Below are positions 7,740 through 14,387 of a stretch of 64,000 bases of DNA, in pieces. The DNA lies in contig JAFAZH010000016.1 of assembly GCA_019239895.1 (NCBI GenBank), positions 1 through 64,000 of the forward strand, written 5' to 3'. The notes under the pieces are model-generated. The model was given only the letters and a program-made list of their open reading frames with translations, ran no database searches and had not been told where the DNA came from. The translations under genes and the position numbers were made by a program. The stretch is from Abditibacteriaceae bacterium. GTDB lineage: Bacteria > Armatimonadota > Abditibacteriia > Abditibacteriales > Abditibacteriaceae. Numbering within the stretch: position 1 is the first letter of the stretch; the number at the start of each line of letters is the position of its first letter.

Positions 7740-8932
7740 GCGTTAATTCCCCCGGCACGGTGTGTATTGAAAAGGCTGTTAGTCTCGACAGTGTAGATAG
7801 TATGATGCTCCTGCTTCATATCAACGTAGAACCCGACAATCTTTTTCCACTTGATAACGGCCAAAGTAGCATTCAACGCATTTAAATCAGCGATTTGAAT
7901 ATTCTGATCATATTCGTTGAGTTTGTGGTCCTCGGCAAAGGGAATCGCATCCGCGTTCGAGACATGATCGCGTTTGGCCGGTGTGCTGGTGGTAACACGT
8001 AACAGCCCAATCAGGGCACCTTCAACTAACTCCACTCCCATACCGACATCCACAAACGGTAGATTCCATTCTTCCAAGCGATTCACGATGAGGCGCTTCT
8101 GAGCGCCTTCCATGCAGAGAAAAACAAACGACATCGCCTGAAGATGTTGAACGGTCGAGGCGTCAATCGGAAATTCATGCGCGATGATATTACGATGCAT
8201 CTGTGAATACTTATCCCGCAGATAAGCTGCCTTTTTAGGTTTCTGTCGCAATTCCTCAAGAGACGCGGCTCCTGGACATCGGAACGCATTGTGCGATAGG
8301 AAATCGTCTCCGTCGAAAAGGTGAATAGCTTTTATGGGGGTCTTGGCCACCAAGTCCAGCACATAGGAGCCTGTTCCCCCCAGTCCCACGATGGCTACGC
8401 TTTCTAAGGCGAGCTTTTCAGCCACTATATTGATTTCGGCTCGACTGGAGGCTGTATCCATGTAGCGGAAGACCGACTCTTCTTCCGCTGTTTCGTAAGG
8501 CGGAAACCCCTGAGCCGTAGCTTGTGGGTCGAATGCTTGAGCTGGCCCCAGAAGCATAGTCACATAACTGGTGATCTTCTCGTAGTAGTTCTCATAGTAA
8601 CCTACGGCTGGTTTGCGAGAGAATTGGTAATTAGTGGTAAGGTTGACAGCGAGTTCGCGCCGCGCGCTGTCAACTGCTATATTTAGCGGGGTGCCATCCG
8701 CATGGCACGGCTGTTCCCCCGCAAAGTAGATGGTGTGGGTTTCGGGCCTGGCAGTAACATCCCCGGCCAAACTCAAGGCCGCATCCACTAATGTCCCACT
8801 CATAATCTCTTGCCGAGAATTCAGATAAGGAATGTTCCGCACCACTAAGAGATTACTGACGATGGCAATGTCGTAACCCTCGTCGCGGAGGCGCTTCAAA
8901 TCCGGGCTATGATTTATCAGTTTCTGTGACAT
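7736..8932 (-). CDS. E1-like ThiF-family activating enzyme with N-terminal extension
   Basis: A 398-residue enzyme. Residues 1-165 form an extension with HTIYFAGEQPCHADG (66-80), seen in E1 proteins of multi-ubiquitin operons. Residues 170-398 are the Rossmann adenylation domain: IVGLGGTGSY (181-190) binds nucleotide, HLFDGDD (204-210) gives acidic metal/ATP ligands, and FLCMEG (271-276) offers a candidate cysteine (Cys273). ThiF/E1 enzymes adenylate the C-terminus of a ubiquitin-like protein. The start overlaps the end of the poly-Ubl gene by 26 bp and the stop overlaps the DUF6527 start by 4 bp, a tight three-gene operon. No separate E2 or JAB peptidase gene is adjacent. Whether the N-terminal extension replaces E2 is open. 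Confidence 0.88.
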   Translation of the reverse strand: MSQKLINHSPDLKRLRDEGYDIAIVSNLLVVRNIPYLNSRQEIMSGTLVDAALSLAGDVTARPETHTIYFAGEQPCHADGTPLNIAVDSARRELAVNLTTNYQFSRKPAVGYYENYYEKITSYVTMLLGPAQAFDPQATAQGFPPYETAEEESVFRYMDTASSRAEINIVAEKLALESVAIVGLGGTGSYVLDLVAKTPIKAIHLFDGDDFLSHNAFRCPGAASLEELRQKPKKAAYLRDKYSQMHRNIIAHEFPIDASTVQHLQAMSFVFLCMEGAQKRLIVNRLEEWNLPFVDVGMGVELVEGALIGLLRVTTSTPAKRDHVSNADAIPFAEDHKLNEYDQNIQIADLNALNATLAVIKWKKIVGFYVDMKQEHHTIYTVETNSLFNTHRAGGINA

Positions 8933-9587
8933 TAAAGATCATCCCCTCTTGAATGTGGACTGACTTACCACGAATGAGAACGCCTTCGGGATTCTCACAG
9001 GGACCATCTTCATATTTGACAGTGTATTCCCAGTTGCCGCCACGAGGAGTAGGATAAGCCAACCGCACGACTTGCTCGAAAGACAGCTCACAAGCCTCTA
9101 CTTCTACCGGCCTGGTATTCACAAAAATTGTGATTTTATGGGGCTTCTTAGCAACTACGGCGAATTGTTCAACTCCTGGACGACTAATGTCAACGTGCTC
9201 GTCGGGGTCAATCAGGCGATCCGGTTCATTAGCAAGAACTAAAGTCAGCAGAAACTGGTCCGGGGTTCGGCCCACGAGTTCTAACAATTCCCGGCCTGTT
9301 GGTTGGGAATTTGTCAGATGGAAGGATTGCTCATCAATGCGGATAACAAATTGTCGGGCCTTGGTGACGACATCAATGCGCTCTACGCCCGGTGCCCTTA
9401 AATCAAGGTTATCGTTTAGGCCGATTTCAATGTCATCTTGGCCCACAAGGATCTGAACAAGAAAATGGGTGGTCGGGTCTTTGCCAATCAACTCGAAGAT
9501 TTCCCTACCAGTGGGTTCGGGGTTGCTGAGGTGGAACGTCTGTTCGTCGATGCGGATTTCGTAGGACTGCTTTTCTCCTGTATTCAC
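8907..9587 (-). CDS. Poly-ubiquitin-like protein with three beta-grasp repeats (multi-ubiquitin family)
   Basis: Three tandem ubiquitin-like units are visible. Unit 1 begins YEIRIDEQTFHL, unit 2 FVIRIDEQSFHL, and both contain PTGRE(I/L) followed by a conserved P-G-V-E near the end. Unit 3 (KITIFVNTRPVEV onward) is more diverged and ends in GMIFNVTETDKS. There is no terminal Gly-Gly, as is usual for this family. I prefer the GTG at 9587 because AAGGAG lies 6 nt upstream; an in-frame ATG at 9608 would add 7 residues but has a weaker site. It is the first gene of the operon and is read divergently from the XRE regulator. Members occur with E1-like ThiF genes in comparative-genomic surveys of prokaryotic ubiquitin relatives. 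The role is inferred to be a conjugated or scaffolding modifier. Confidence 0.88.
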   Translation of the reverse strand: MNTGEKQSYEIRIDEQTFHLSNPEPTGREIFELIGKDPTTHFLVQILVGQDDIEIGLNDNLDLRAPGVERIDVVTKARQFVIRIDEQSFHLTNSQPTGRELLELVGRTPDQFLLTLVLANEPDRLIDPDEHVDISRPGVEQFAVVAKKPHKITIFVNTRPVEVEACELSFEQVVRLAYPTPRGGNWEYTVKYEDGPCENPEGVLIRGKSVHIQEGMIFNVTETDKS

Positions 9588-9806
9588 AGCACTCTCCTTC
9601 GGCCCCATACTAGGCCTTTGACTTAGTTTGAATTTGCTTGCAACTTATACTGGTGCCGACTTTGCTCCATTGCCTGGACATCTTGCGCTTTTTGTGGCAA
9701 GATGTTGCATGGAGGTAACGAAGTTGCTTAAAAGCAAAACCATCGGATATTATACAAGCACTACCAAATCGTTGCAAGTCTGCAAAATCGTTTCATGGGA
9801 GAAATT
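9588..9806. promoter_or_regulatory. Divergent promoter region with inverted repeats between the Ubl operon and its regulator
   Basis: A perfect 9-bp inverted repeat ACATCTTGC/GCAAGATGT lies at 9678-9686 and 9697-9705. A second, TTGCTT/AAGCAA at 9724-9729 and 9732-9737, overlaps a plausible plus-strand -35 (TTGCTT) placed 18 bp before a TATTAT -10 at 9748-9753. Further TTGC/GCAA half-sites occur at 9634-9643 and around 9773-9783. On the minus strand TATAAG near 9645-9650 could be the -10 of the Ubl operon. Repeated half-sites over both promoters fit an XRE repressor controlling both directions (inference). Confidence 0.55.
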
Positions 9807-10250
9807 ATGAGCAGAATAACGATTGAGCAATTAGGAGTCGAATTAAAGCGCAAGCGCGGAGAGCGCGGTCTGCGGGAAACTGCAAAGGAAATTGGTATCA
9901 GTACCGCCACATTATCGCGCATTGAAAGCGGCAAACAACCGGATTTAGACACTTTCTCTAAACTATGTAAATGGTTGGGAGTCGACGCTGGGGAGTTGCT
10001 TGGATGCTCGTTAGAGATAAGTCAAGAAATGGGAGTCGTTGCTCCTAACCAGGCACAACCAACGATAAATCAATCGCAAAAAGCGGCGCCACTCTTATCT
10101 GGATCTGTCTATGCCCATTTCAGGGCAGATAAAGAATTGAGCGCAGAAACAGCGCAACATTTGAGCGCCTTGATCTTGGCGGTTCAAGAATTCCTCATCA
10201 GTGAAGGACAAGTTATGGGCGGTGAGACCGACAGAAATTTACCTGCCTGA
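9807..10250 (+). CDS. XRE-family repressor (CapH-like)
   Basis: A 147-residue protein from the ATG at 9807, which has GGGAGA 5 nt upstream; an in-frame ATG at 9795 overlaps that site and is less likely. Residues 8-62 form an XRE helix-turn-helix (LRETAKEIGISTATLSRIESG). The C-terminal 70 residues contain a helical stretch (LSAETAQHLSALILAVQEFL) that could dimerise. It is followed 63 bp downstream by an ImmA/IrrE-type metallopeptidase gene and is divergent from the ubiquitin-like operon. Family knowledge: XRE/ImmA pairs, including CapH/CapP of CBASS, act as repressor and repressor-cleaving protease triggered by DNA damage. Control of the ubiquitin-like operon here is inference from position. 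Confidence 0.8.
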   Translation: MSRITIEQLGVELKRKRGERGLRETAKEIGISTATLSRIESGKQPDLDTFSKLCKWLGVDAGELLGCSLEISQEMGVVAPNQAQPTINQSQKAAPLLSGSVYAHFRADKELSAETAQHLSALILAVQEFLISEGQVMGGETDRNLPA

Positions 10251-10313
10251 TCACAGTTGCCATAGATAGTAAGGCCGTAGATACTAAGGGGCATATAAAT
10301 TCTCTGGTAAAGC

Positions 10314-10919
10314 ATGACATCAGCAAGGACAACACCTAAATTTGAACGTGGATTTAAGACTTGGGCAGAAAATACAGCTCTGGCACTACGTGACAGCTTA
10401 GACTTAGGCCCTGCTGATCCACTCGATACGTTTGCTTTAGCTGACTACTTGGAAGTGCGGGTCATAGATATTCAGAGACTATCCTTACCTGATGCAAGCC
10501 GGGAATACTTATGCTCTAAGTCGGGAGATGAGTGGTCGGCATTAACAGTGCGAGTAGGGGGCGTAGATGCCATCGTACTCAATCCACGCCATTCCACAAG
10601 GCGCCAAGCCAGCGATATGGCTCACGAACTGAGTCATATTTTACGCAAGCATCAGCCCGCCCAAATCTTTATCGCTCCCCAAATTCCCGTTCGCATGAGA
10701 ACTTTTGATCGTGCCCAAGAAGATGAGGCGAACTGGTTAGCGGGTTGCCTACTACTTCCCCGCCCCGCCTTGCTGCATATTCTAATCCAAGGCTGGCAAG
10801 ACGAAACAGCCTGTGAATATTACAACGTGAGCCTCCAAATGCTGCGGTTTAGGCGTAATGTGAGTGGAGTCGATAAGCAGTTAAGCGTAGGCCGAGGACG
10901 TTCATACACACGCTCATAG
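10314..10919 (+). CDS. ImmA/IrrE-family zinc metallopeptidase (CapP-like)
   Basis: A 201-residue protein with the ImmA/IrrE core: SDMAHELSHIL gives the HExxH zinc site (His104-Glu105-x-x-His108), and EDEANWLAGCLLLP (136-149) supplies the third ligand, Glu138. The N-terminal 50 residues are helical and similar in style to other regulator-linked peptidases. It has no signal peptide and should be cytoplasmic. Encoded directly after the XRE gene, it probably cleaves that repressor when a damage signal appears; single-stranded DNA is the reported trigger for CapP. The catalytic motif is complete, so the protease should be active. The family call is firm, the target inferred. Confidence 0.85.
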   Translation: MTSARTTPKFERGFKTWAENTALALRDSLDLGPADPLDTFALADYLEVRVIDIQRLSLPDASREYLCSKSGDEWSALTVRVGGVDAIVLNPRHSTRRQASDMAHELSHILRKHQPAQIFIAPQIPVRMRTFDRAQEDEANWLAGCLLLPRPALLHILIQGWQDETACEYYNVSLQMLRFRRNVSGVDKQLSVGRGRSYTRS

Positions 10920-11261
10920 TTTGCTGCCTCTTACTGTTAAATGTTGAGTTCCATAATGTCCCCAATTATTACAATTTCATAATAGTGAAATTTCAGCGCG
11001 GTATGAGTGGACGCACAGCACTCCGAGGCGCAAGAATAATTTTAGGAATGGACAACAACTCTCGCGTGGACTCCGTCTCTCGCTGGCCTTCCGCAGTATC
11101 ATTCACGAATGACTCCAACCACGAGCCACCGCAAAAGGCTAATCTCTACGACAGGAGCGAATGTGCTATTAACCTCAAAGATTGTTTTGTGAAGCTGCCT
11201 GTCGAATAGTGGGACTCATGACTTATATGGAAATGTCGGTAGTGAATGGGAGGAACAGCAT
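10920..11261. other. Spacer with a small inverted repeat and a doubtful short frame
   Basis: An inverted repeat AATTTCA/TGAAATT lies at 10973-10979 and 10986-10992, just after the metallopeptidase gene. A 74-codon plus-strand frame at 10985-11209 has no ribosome binding site and no recognisable motif, so I do not call it a gene. The right end contains GGGAGGA, the ribosome binding site of the next gene. Confidence 0.35.
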
Positions 11262-11858
11262 ATGGCGATTTGGCTAGCGCCGTTGGTGACATTTATTGTG
11301 GCTCTTATAGGCTTCGCTGCAAAATATCTAAATGACAAAAAGATTGCGGAAAGGAAAGATCGGCTTGACCGAATCAATCAACAGTTAAAATTGTTGTATG
11401 GGCCTCTGTATGCAACAGATCAAGCTGCAAAGACCGCTTGGATCGCATTTAGAGCAGAATACCGTCCAGGTAAGGAGAGCTATTGGCAGAGTACACCCCC
11501 GCCAACCAAGGGGGAAGCAGAAGCTTGGCGACTCTGGATGACAGAAGTTTTTATGCCCTTGAATTTACGCCTCGAAAAAACCGTTGGCGAGAACGCTGAC
11601 CTTCTAATTGAGGAGAGAATTCCAGAATGTTTACTCTTAATGGTTGCGCATGTCTCAGCTTATAAAGCAGTATTGAAAAGGTGGGAGAATGGAGATTTCT
11701 CTGAGCATGTTTCATTGGTAAGTTATCCATTCCAAGAAGTACGCACATATGTTGAAACATCATTCATGAATCTTAAAAAAGAGCAGGCGAGATTGTTAGG
11801 TTTGCTGGAAGGTGCAAAAGACCATTTATCCAGCCCAGACCCTGAGCAGCATTACTGA
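11262..11858 (+). CDS. Single-pass membrane protein of unknown function
   Basis: A 198-residue protein with a strong GGGAGGA site upstream. Residues 3-22 (WLAPLVTFIVALIGFAAKY) form one transmembrane helix, followed by a charged, mostly helical cytoplasmic domain with INQQLKLLYGPLYATDQAAK (38-57) and a region rich in Trp, Glu and Arg. Proteins with this N-terminal layout (membrane anchor, then an 'LYGPLY' motif) are widespread and uncharacterised; I know of no function. It lies between the Ubl/CapH/CapP locus and a broken nuclease gene, a neighbourhood that suggests defence cargo, but nothing in the sequence proves it. Its stop overlaps by 7 bp the end of the convergent YhcG remnant. Confidence 0.65.
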   Translation: MAIWLAPLVTFIVALIGFAAKYLNDKKIAERKDRLDRINQQLKLLYGPLYATDQAAKTAWIAFRAEYRPGKESYWQSTPPPTKGEAEAWRLWMTEVFMPLNLRLEKTVGENADLLIEERIPECLLLMVAHVSAYKAVLKRWENGDFSEHVSLVSYPFQEVRTYVETSFMNLKKEQARLLGLLEGAKDHLSSPDPEQHY

Positions 11859-12433
11859 TTTTGCAGAACCGCAAGGCGACTATCTTTCTTGTTCTTGCCG
11901 CGACACAGGATGATACCAACCAAAGGTTGATCCTCAGCATGGCGCACCAAGTCATTGATCGCCGCCAAATAGAAGTTCATCTTACCGGCAAACTCTGAGG
12001 CGAAAGCTTGCATCTTGAGGTTAATGACCACCAAGCAGCCTAGGCGACGGTGGTAAAACAGGAGGTTAATATAGAAATTTTCCCCATCGATTTCTAGGTG
12101 ATACTGGTTGCCCATAAAGGCAAAGCCTGCACCTACATCCAGGTAAAAATCATGGATGTGGGTGATAAACGCCTGTTCCAGTTCTCATTCATGGGCCGCT
12201 TCCCGCAACGTTAGAAAATCAAACACGTAGCTGTTCTTGAGCAACTGCTGAGCTAAATCCGACTGTGCTGACGCCAGGGTCAGATCAAAGTTGCTCGTCT
12301 TCTGGGCTTCCACCTGGCGAGCGTAGAGATCCAACTCGATCTGATGCACTAAGATATGACGGGCATAGCCGCGTTCCAGGGTTTTAGCGAGGTACCACTC
12401 GTGCTTTATAGGCTCTTTAAATTTCTCCGAAAC
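11852..12433 (-). pseudogene. YhcG/DUF1016 PD-(D/E)XK nuclease remnant
   Basis: Read on the minus strand, the frame carries clear YhcG homology: WYLAKTLERGYARHILVHQIE, FDLTLASAQSDLAQQLLK, FDFLTLREAAHE, then an in-frame TGA (12185-12187), then ELEQAFITHIHDFYLDVGAGFAF and GNQYHLEIDGENFYINLLFY. The stop replaces a codon that is usually Arg. The N-terminal DUF1016_N domain and the C-terminus are also missing. The nuclease residues are changed: the usual Asp of the IDLLFY box is Asn (YINLLFY), and the acidic residue of the following E/D-L-K box is Asn (INLK). So the copy is truncated, interrupted and catalytically void. YhcG-type nucleases are common mobile-element and defence-island genes. Confidence 0.85.
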
Positions 12434-12596
12434 GAAGGTGTCATGGTTCTAGGGGAGTTGTGCCACAAGCGGTGGGACAAATCCCAAGACTCGGTAATCA
12501 GCTAATATAGAGCATCCGCAGCCCCTAAGCCCCTACAGGTCACGCCGAGAGAAACCTGCCATGTAGGAAGTAGCGCTAAGGCTTTGCCCCATCTTC

Positions 12597-12854
12597 TCAC
12601 CGTTTATGCTGTGACCAACGGCGCTTTTGCGACTCTGACAGACGCGCTTTAGCTTCATCCGTCATCGGCTTGCCCTTAGGCCGACCTGCATAGCGCATAG
12701 GAGACCATGCCAATAGGTGCTCTCTCTTAATAGCCAGCCTCCCTAGTATACGGTTATGCTTCAACCGTCCCTCAGCAATGGCTGAATAAATGGCCGTTCT
12801 CGATACACCTTTGCACTGTGCTGCCTGAGCGGGTGTCAAAAGGTCATGGTCCAT
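12597..12854 (-). CDS. Small excisionase-like HTH protein
   Basis: An 85-residue protein. The N-terminal part (LTPAQAAQCKGVSRTAIYSAIAEG) is a MerR/excisionase-type HTH of the HTH_17 class, with a following wing (LKHNRILGRLAIKREHLLAW). The C-terminal tail is basic (GRPKGKPM, then KRRWSQHKR). It is transcribed away from the recombinase gene at 13021 across a 166-bp spacer that contains repeated TACTAAATAC-type sites. Size, fold and position suit a recombination directionality factor or a local regulator of integration. No Shine-Dalgarno is evident. Confidence 0.6.
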   Translation of the reverse strand: MDHDLLTPAQAAQCKGVSRTAIYSAIAEGRLKHNRILGRLAIKREHLLAWSPMRYAGRPKGKPMTDEAKARLSESQKRRWSQHKR

Positions 12855-13020
12855 AAACAGGTATTTAGTAGCTAATTCGATAGGATAAATGTAACCTTAG
12901 CAATCATCTCTTCATTCCATTGTAGCACATTACTTTTTACTAAATACTTGACATCCTTACGTCATTTAGTATATGCTGCGGCTGCACAGATCAAGAGTGC
13001 CGCATCAGTAACAAAATTGC
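12855..13020. promoter_or_regulatory. Excisionase/integrase control region with TACTAAATAC sites
   Basis: A perfect 10-bp inverted pair is present: GTATTTAGTA at 12861-12870, next to the excisionase-like start, and TACTAAATAC at 12938-12947. A third, partial copy ATTTAGTA lies at 12964-12971. The second copy abuts a TTGACA -35 (12948-12953) and the third overlaps the likely -10 (TATATG at 12970-12975, spacer 16). This arrangement fits a promoter for the recombinase repressed by a protein bound at these sites, perhaps the excisionase-like protein (inference). Confidence 0.55.
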
Positions 13021-14106
13021 ATGAACCGTAGTCACGCGCCGAGCAAGAATAACATAGCTACATCCTCTCGAAGTTTTCACGAGCACCATTTTGATTACCC
13101 GCGCTTGGGACAACGTGAGCCTGTTTCAGCCGTAGCAGTCCATATCGCGGACCTGGAACAGTTTGCCCAAGACTATCTCTATGACTGTGATTTGCGGCTG
13201 CAATCACCGCGCACGATTGAGACTCGACGGGTGTTCCTCCGCAATTTCTTTTGGTTCCTCCATCAGAGGAACTACGCAACTTGTGGGGCTTCCGAGATTC
13301 GCCACTTCTTTCACTATCTGGCTCATGGCCACGAGGAGGCCGGTGGACGCTTCGGTAATAAGAACTTAACCCATGCTGTTCGTCCTATCACCGTGATGGA
13401 CTACTACACTTGCCTACGCTCTTTATTTGACTGGCTGGTGGCCCAACGGATCACCCCGGAAACGCCCTTTATCATCATTGCTAAACCACAGGTGCGAGAA
13501 GAAATAAAATGCCCCCTTTCGGCAGAGCAGATAACGGCCCTACTGCGAGCAACTCATGAGTCTGCTGATCCTCTCAGGAACGCCGCTCTCCTCCTCTTGC
13601 TACTGGATACCGGGTGTCGGGCCAGCGAATTGGTTGCCTTGAAACGCAGGGACCTGGATCTTACTAACCACCGGTGCCGAGTGAGGGGTAAAGGAGACAA
13701 ATACAGGACGCTGTTCTTTGGAGGAAAAACTGCCGATACACTATCCCAATATCTTCATGAGCTTGACCAGCCTCAGCCTAAAATGGGACAGGAATTGCCA
13801 TCGGATGGAGATGAACCTCTTTTCTCCTCAGCACGCAGCACCAGTCCACTCACCCGGTCCGGTCTGCTGCATCTTATCAAGCGATTGGGGAAGGCAGCCG
13901 GGATTAAAGATGCAGTGTGCGTTCACGCCCTGCGCCGTTCCTTCGCCGTCCAGATGCTTAAGAACGGGGCCAATGTTTTCAGCGTGCAAGCTTTGCTCGG
14001 TCATACCAATCTACAGCAAACGCGCAAATATTGCGCTCTGGCCATGACCGATACTGAAGCACAGCACCGCCAGTTCAGTCCAGTTGACCGCCTGGTCACG
14101 ACATAG
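13021..14106 (+). CDS. Tyrosine recombinase (XerC/D-like), copy 1
   Basis: A 361-residue phage-type integrase. The N-terminal SAM-like core-binding domain spans about 40-150. The catalytic domain follows with TGCRASELVAL (first Arg), VRGKGDKYR (beta-hairpin Lys), HALRRSF (HxxR) and LLGHTNLQQTRKYCAL (GH box and nucleophile Tyr). All catalytic residues are present, so it should be active. It is clearly paralogous to the recombinase at 14388-15530, sharing the 'FLHxLRHGHEE'-like and 'SPxDxL' ending segments. The ATG lacks a good ribosome binding site. Paired recombinases at one end of an element occur in elements where both act together; that is a possibility here. Confidence 0.9.
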   Translation: MNRSHAPSKNNIATSSRSFHEHHFDYPRLGQREPVSAVAVHIADLEQFAQDYLYDCDLRLQSPRTIETRRVFLRNFFWFLHQRNYATCGASEIRHFFHYLAHGHEEAGGRFGNKNLTHAVRPITVMDYYTCLRSLFDWLVAQRITPETPFIIIAKPQVREEIKCPLSAEQITALLRATHESADPLRNAALLLLLLDTGCRASELVALKRRDLDLTNHRCRVRGKGDKYRTLFFGGKTADTLSQYLHELDQPQPKMGQELPSDGDEPLFSSARSTSPLTRSGLLHLIKRLGKAAGIKDAVCVHALRRSFAVQMLKNGANVFSVQALLGHTNLQQTRKYCALAMTDTEAQHRQFSPVDRLVTT

Positions 14107-14150
14107 GGCAATGGCTGGCATAGGGCAATGGCTGACACAAGGCAATGGCG
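14104..14150 (+). repeat. Short tandem repeat
   Basis: Directly after the first recombinase stop, the unit AGGGCAATGGCTG or AAGGCAATGGC occurs three times in a row, about 15-17 bp per unit. It could be a set of recombinase or accessory-protein sites or simple slippage. Confidence 0.6.
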
Positions 14151-14171
14151 TAGAATGAAATAGCCTCGTCA

Positions 14172-14234
14172 CATTAAGGAAAACACGGTCAGGGAGCAGC
14201 AAGGTATCCTTACCAGCCCGTGTTTTCCTTAATG
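14172..14234. terminator. Perfect 17-bp inverted repeat between the two recombinase genes
   Basis: CATTAAGGAAAACACGG (14172-14188) is repeated in perfect inverse at 14218-14234, separated by 29 bp that contain the smaller palindrome AAGGTATCCTT. It lies between the ends of the convergent recombinase genes, so it could act as a bidirectional terminator. The length and symmetry would also fit a recombination site. Confidence 0.5.
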
Positions 14235-14387
14235 GCTCTGATAGACTGTCCCGCATTTATTTTGGGAGCATCAGAGAGATCCCCATCATTTTTAGCGGGC
14301 CAGCAGCTAAGTCATAGCTTACGCAAACTCATCTGACTTACTTGCACTGGTCGCTAATGACACCTTAATCTCAAACCAACATAATTC

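Noticed and set aside
10985..11209. 74-codon plus-strand frame
   Set aside because: No ribosome binding site and no recognisable motif; overlaps a small inverted repeat and is likely chance.
14104..14150. Possible CRISPR-like array
   Set aside because: Only three short, almost contiguous units with no spacers of constant length and no cas genes.
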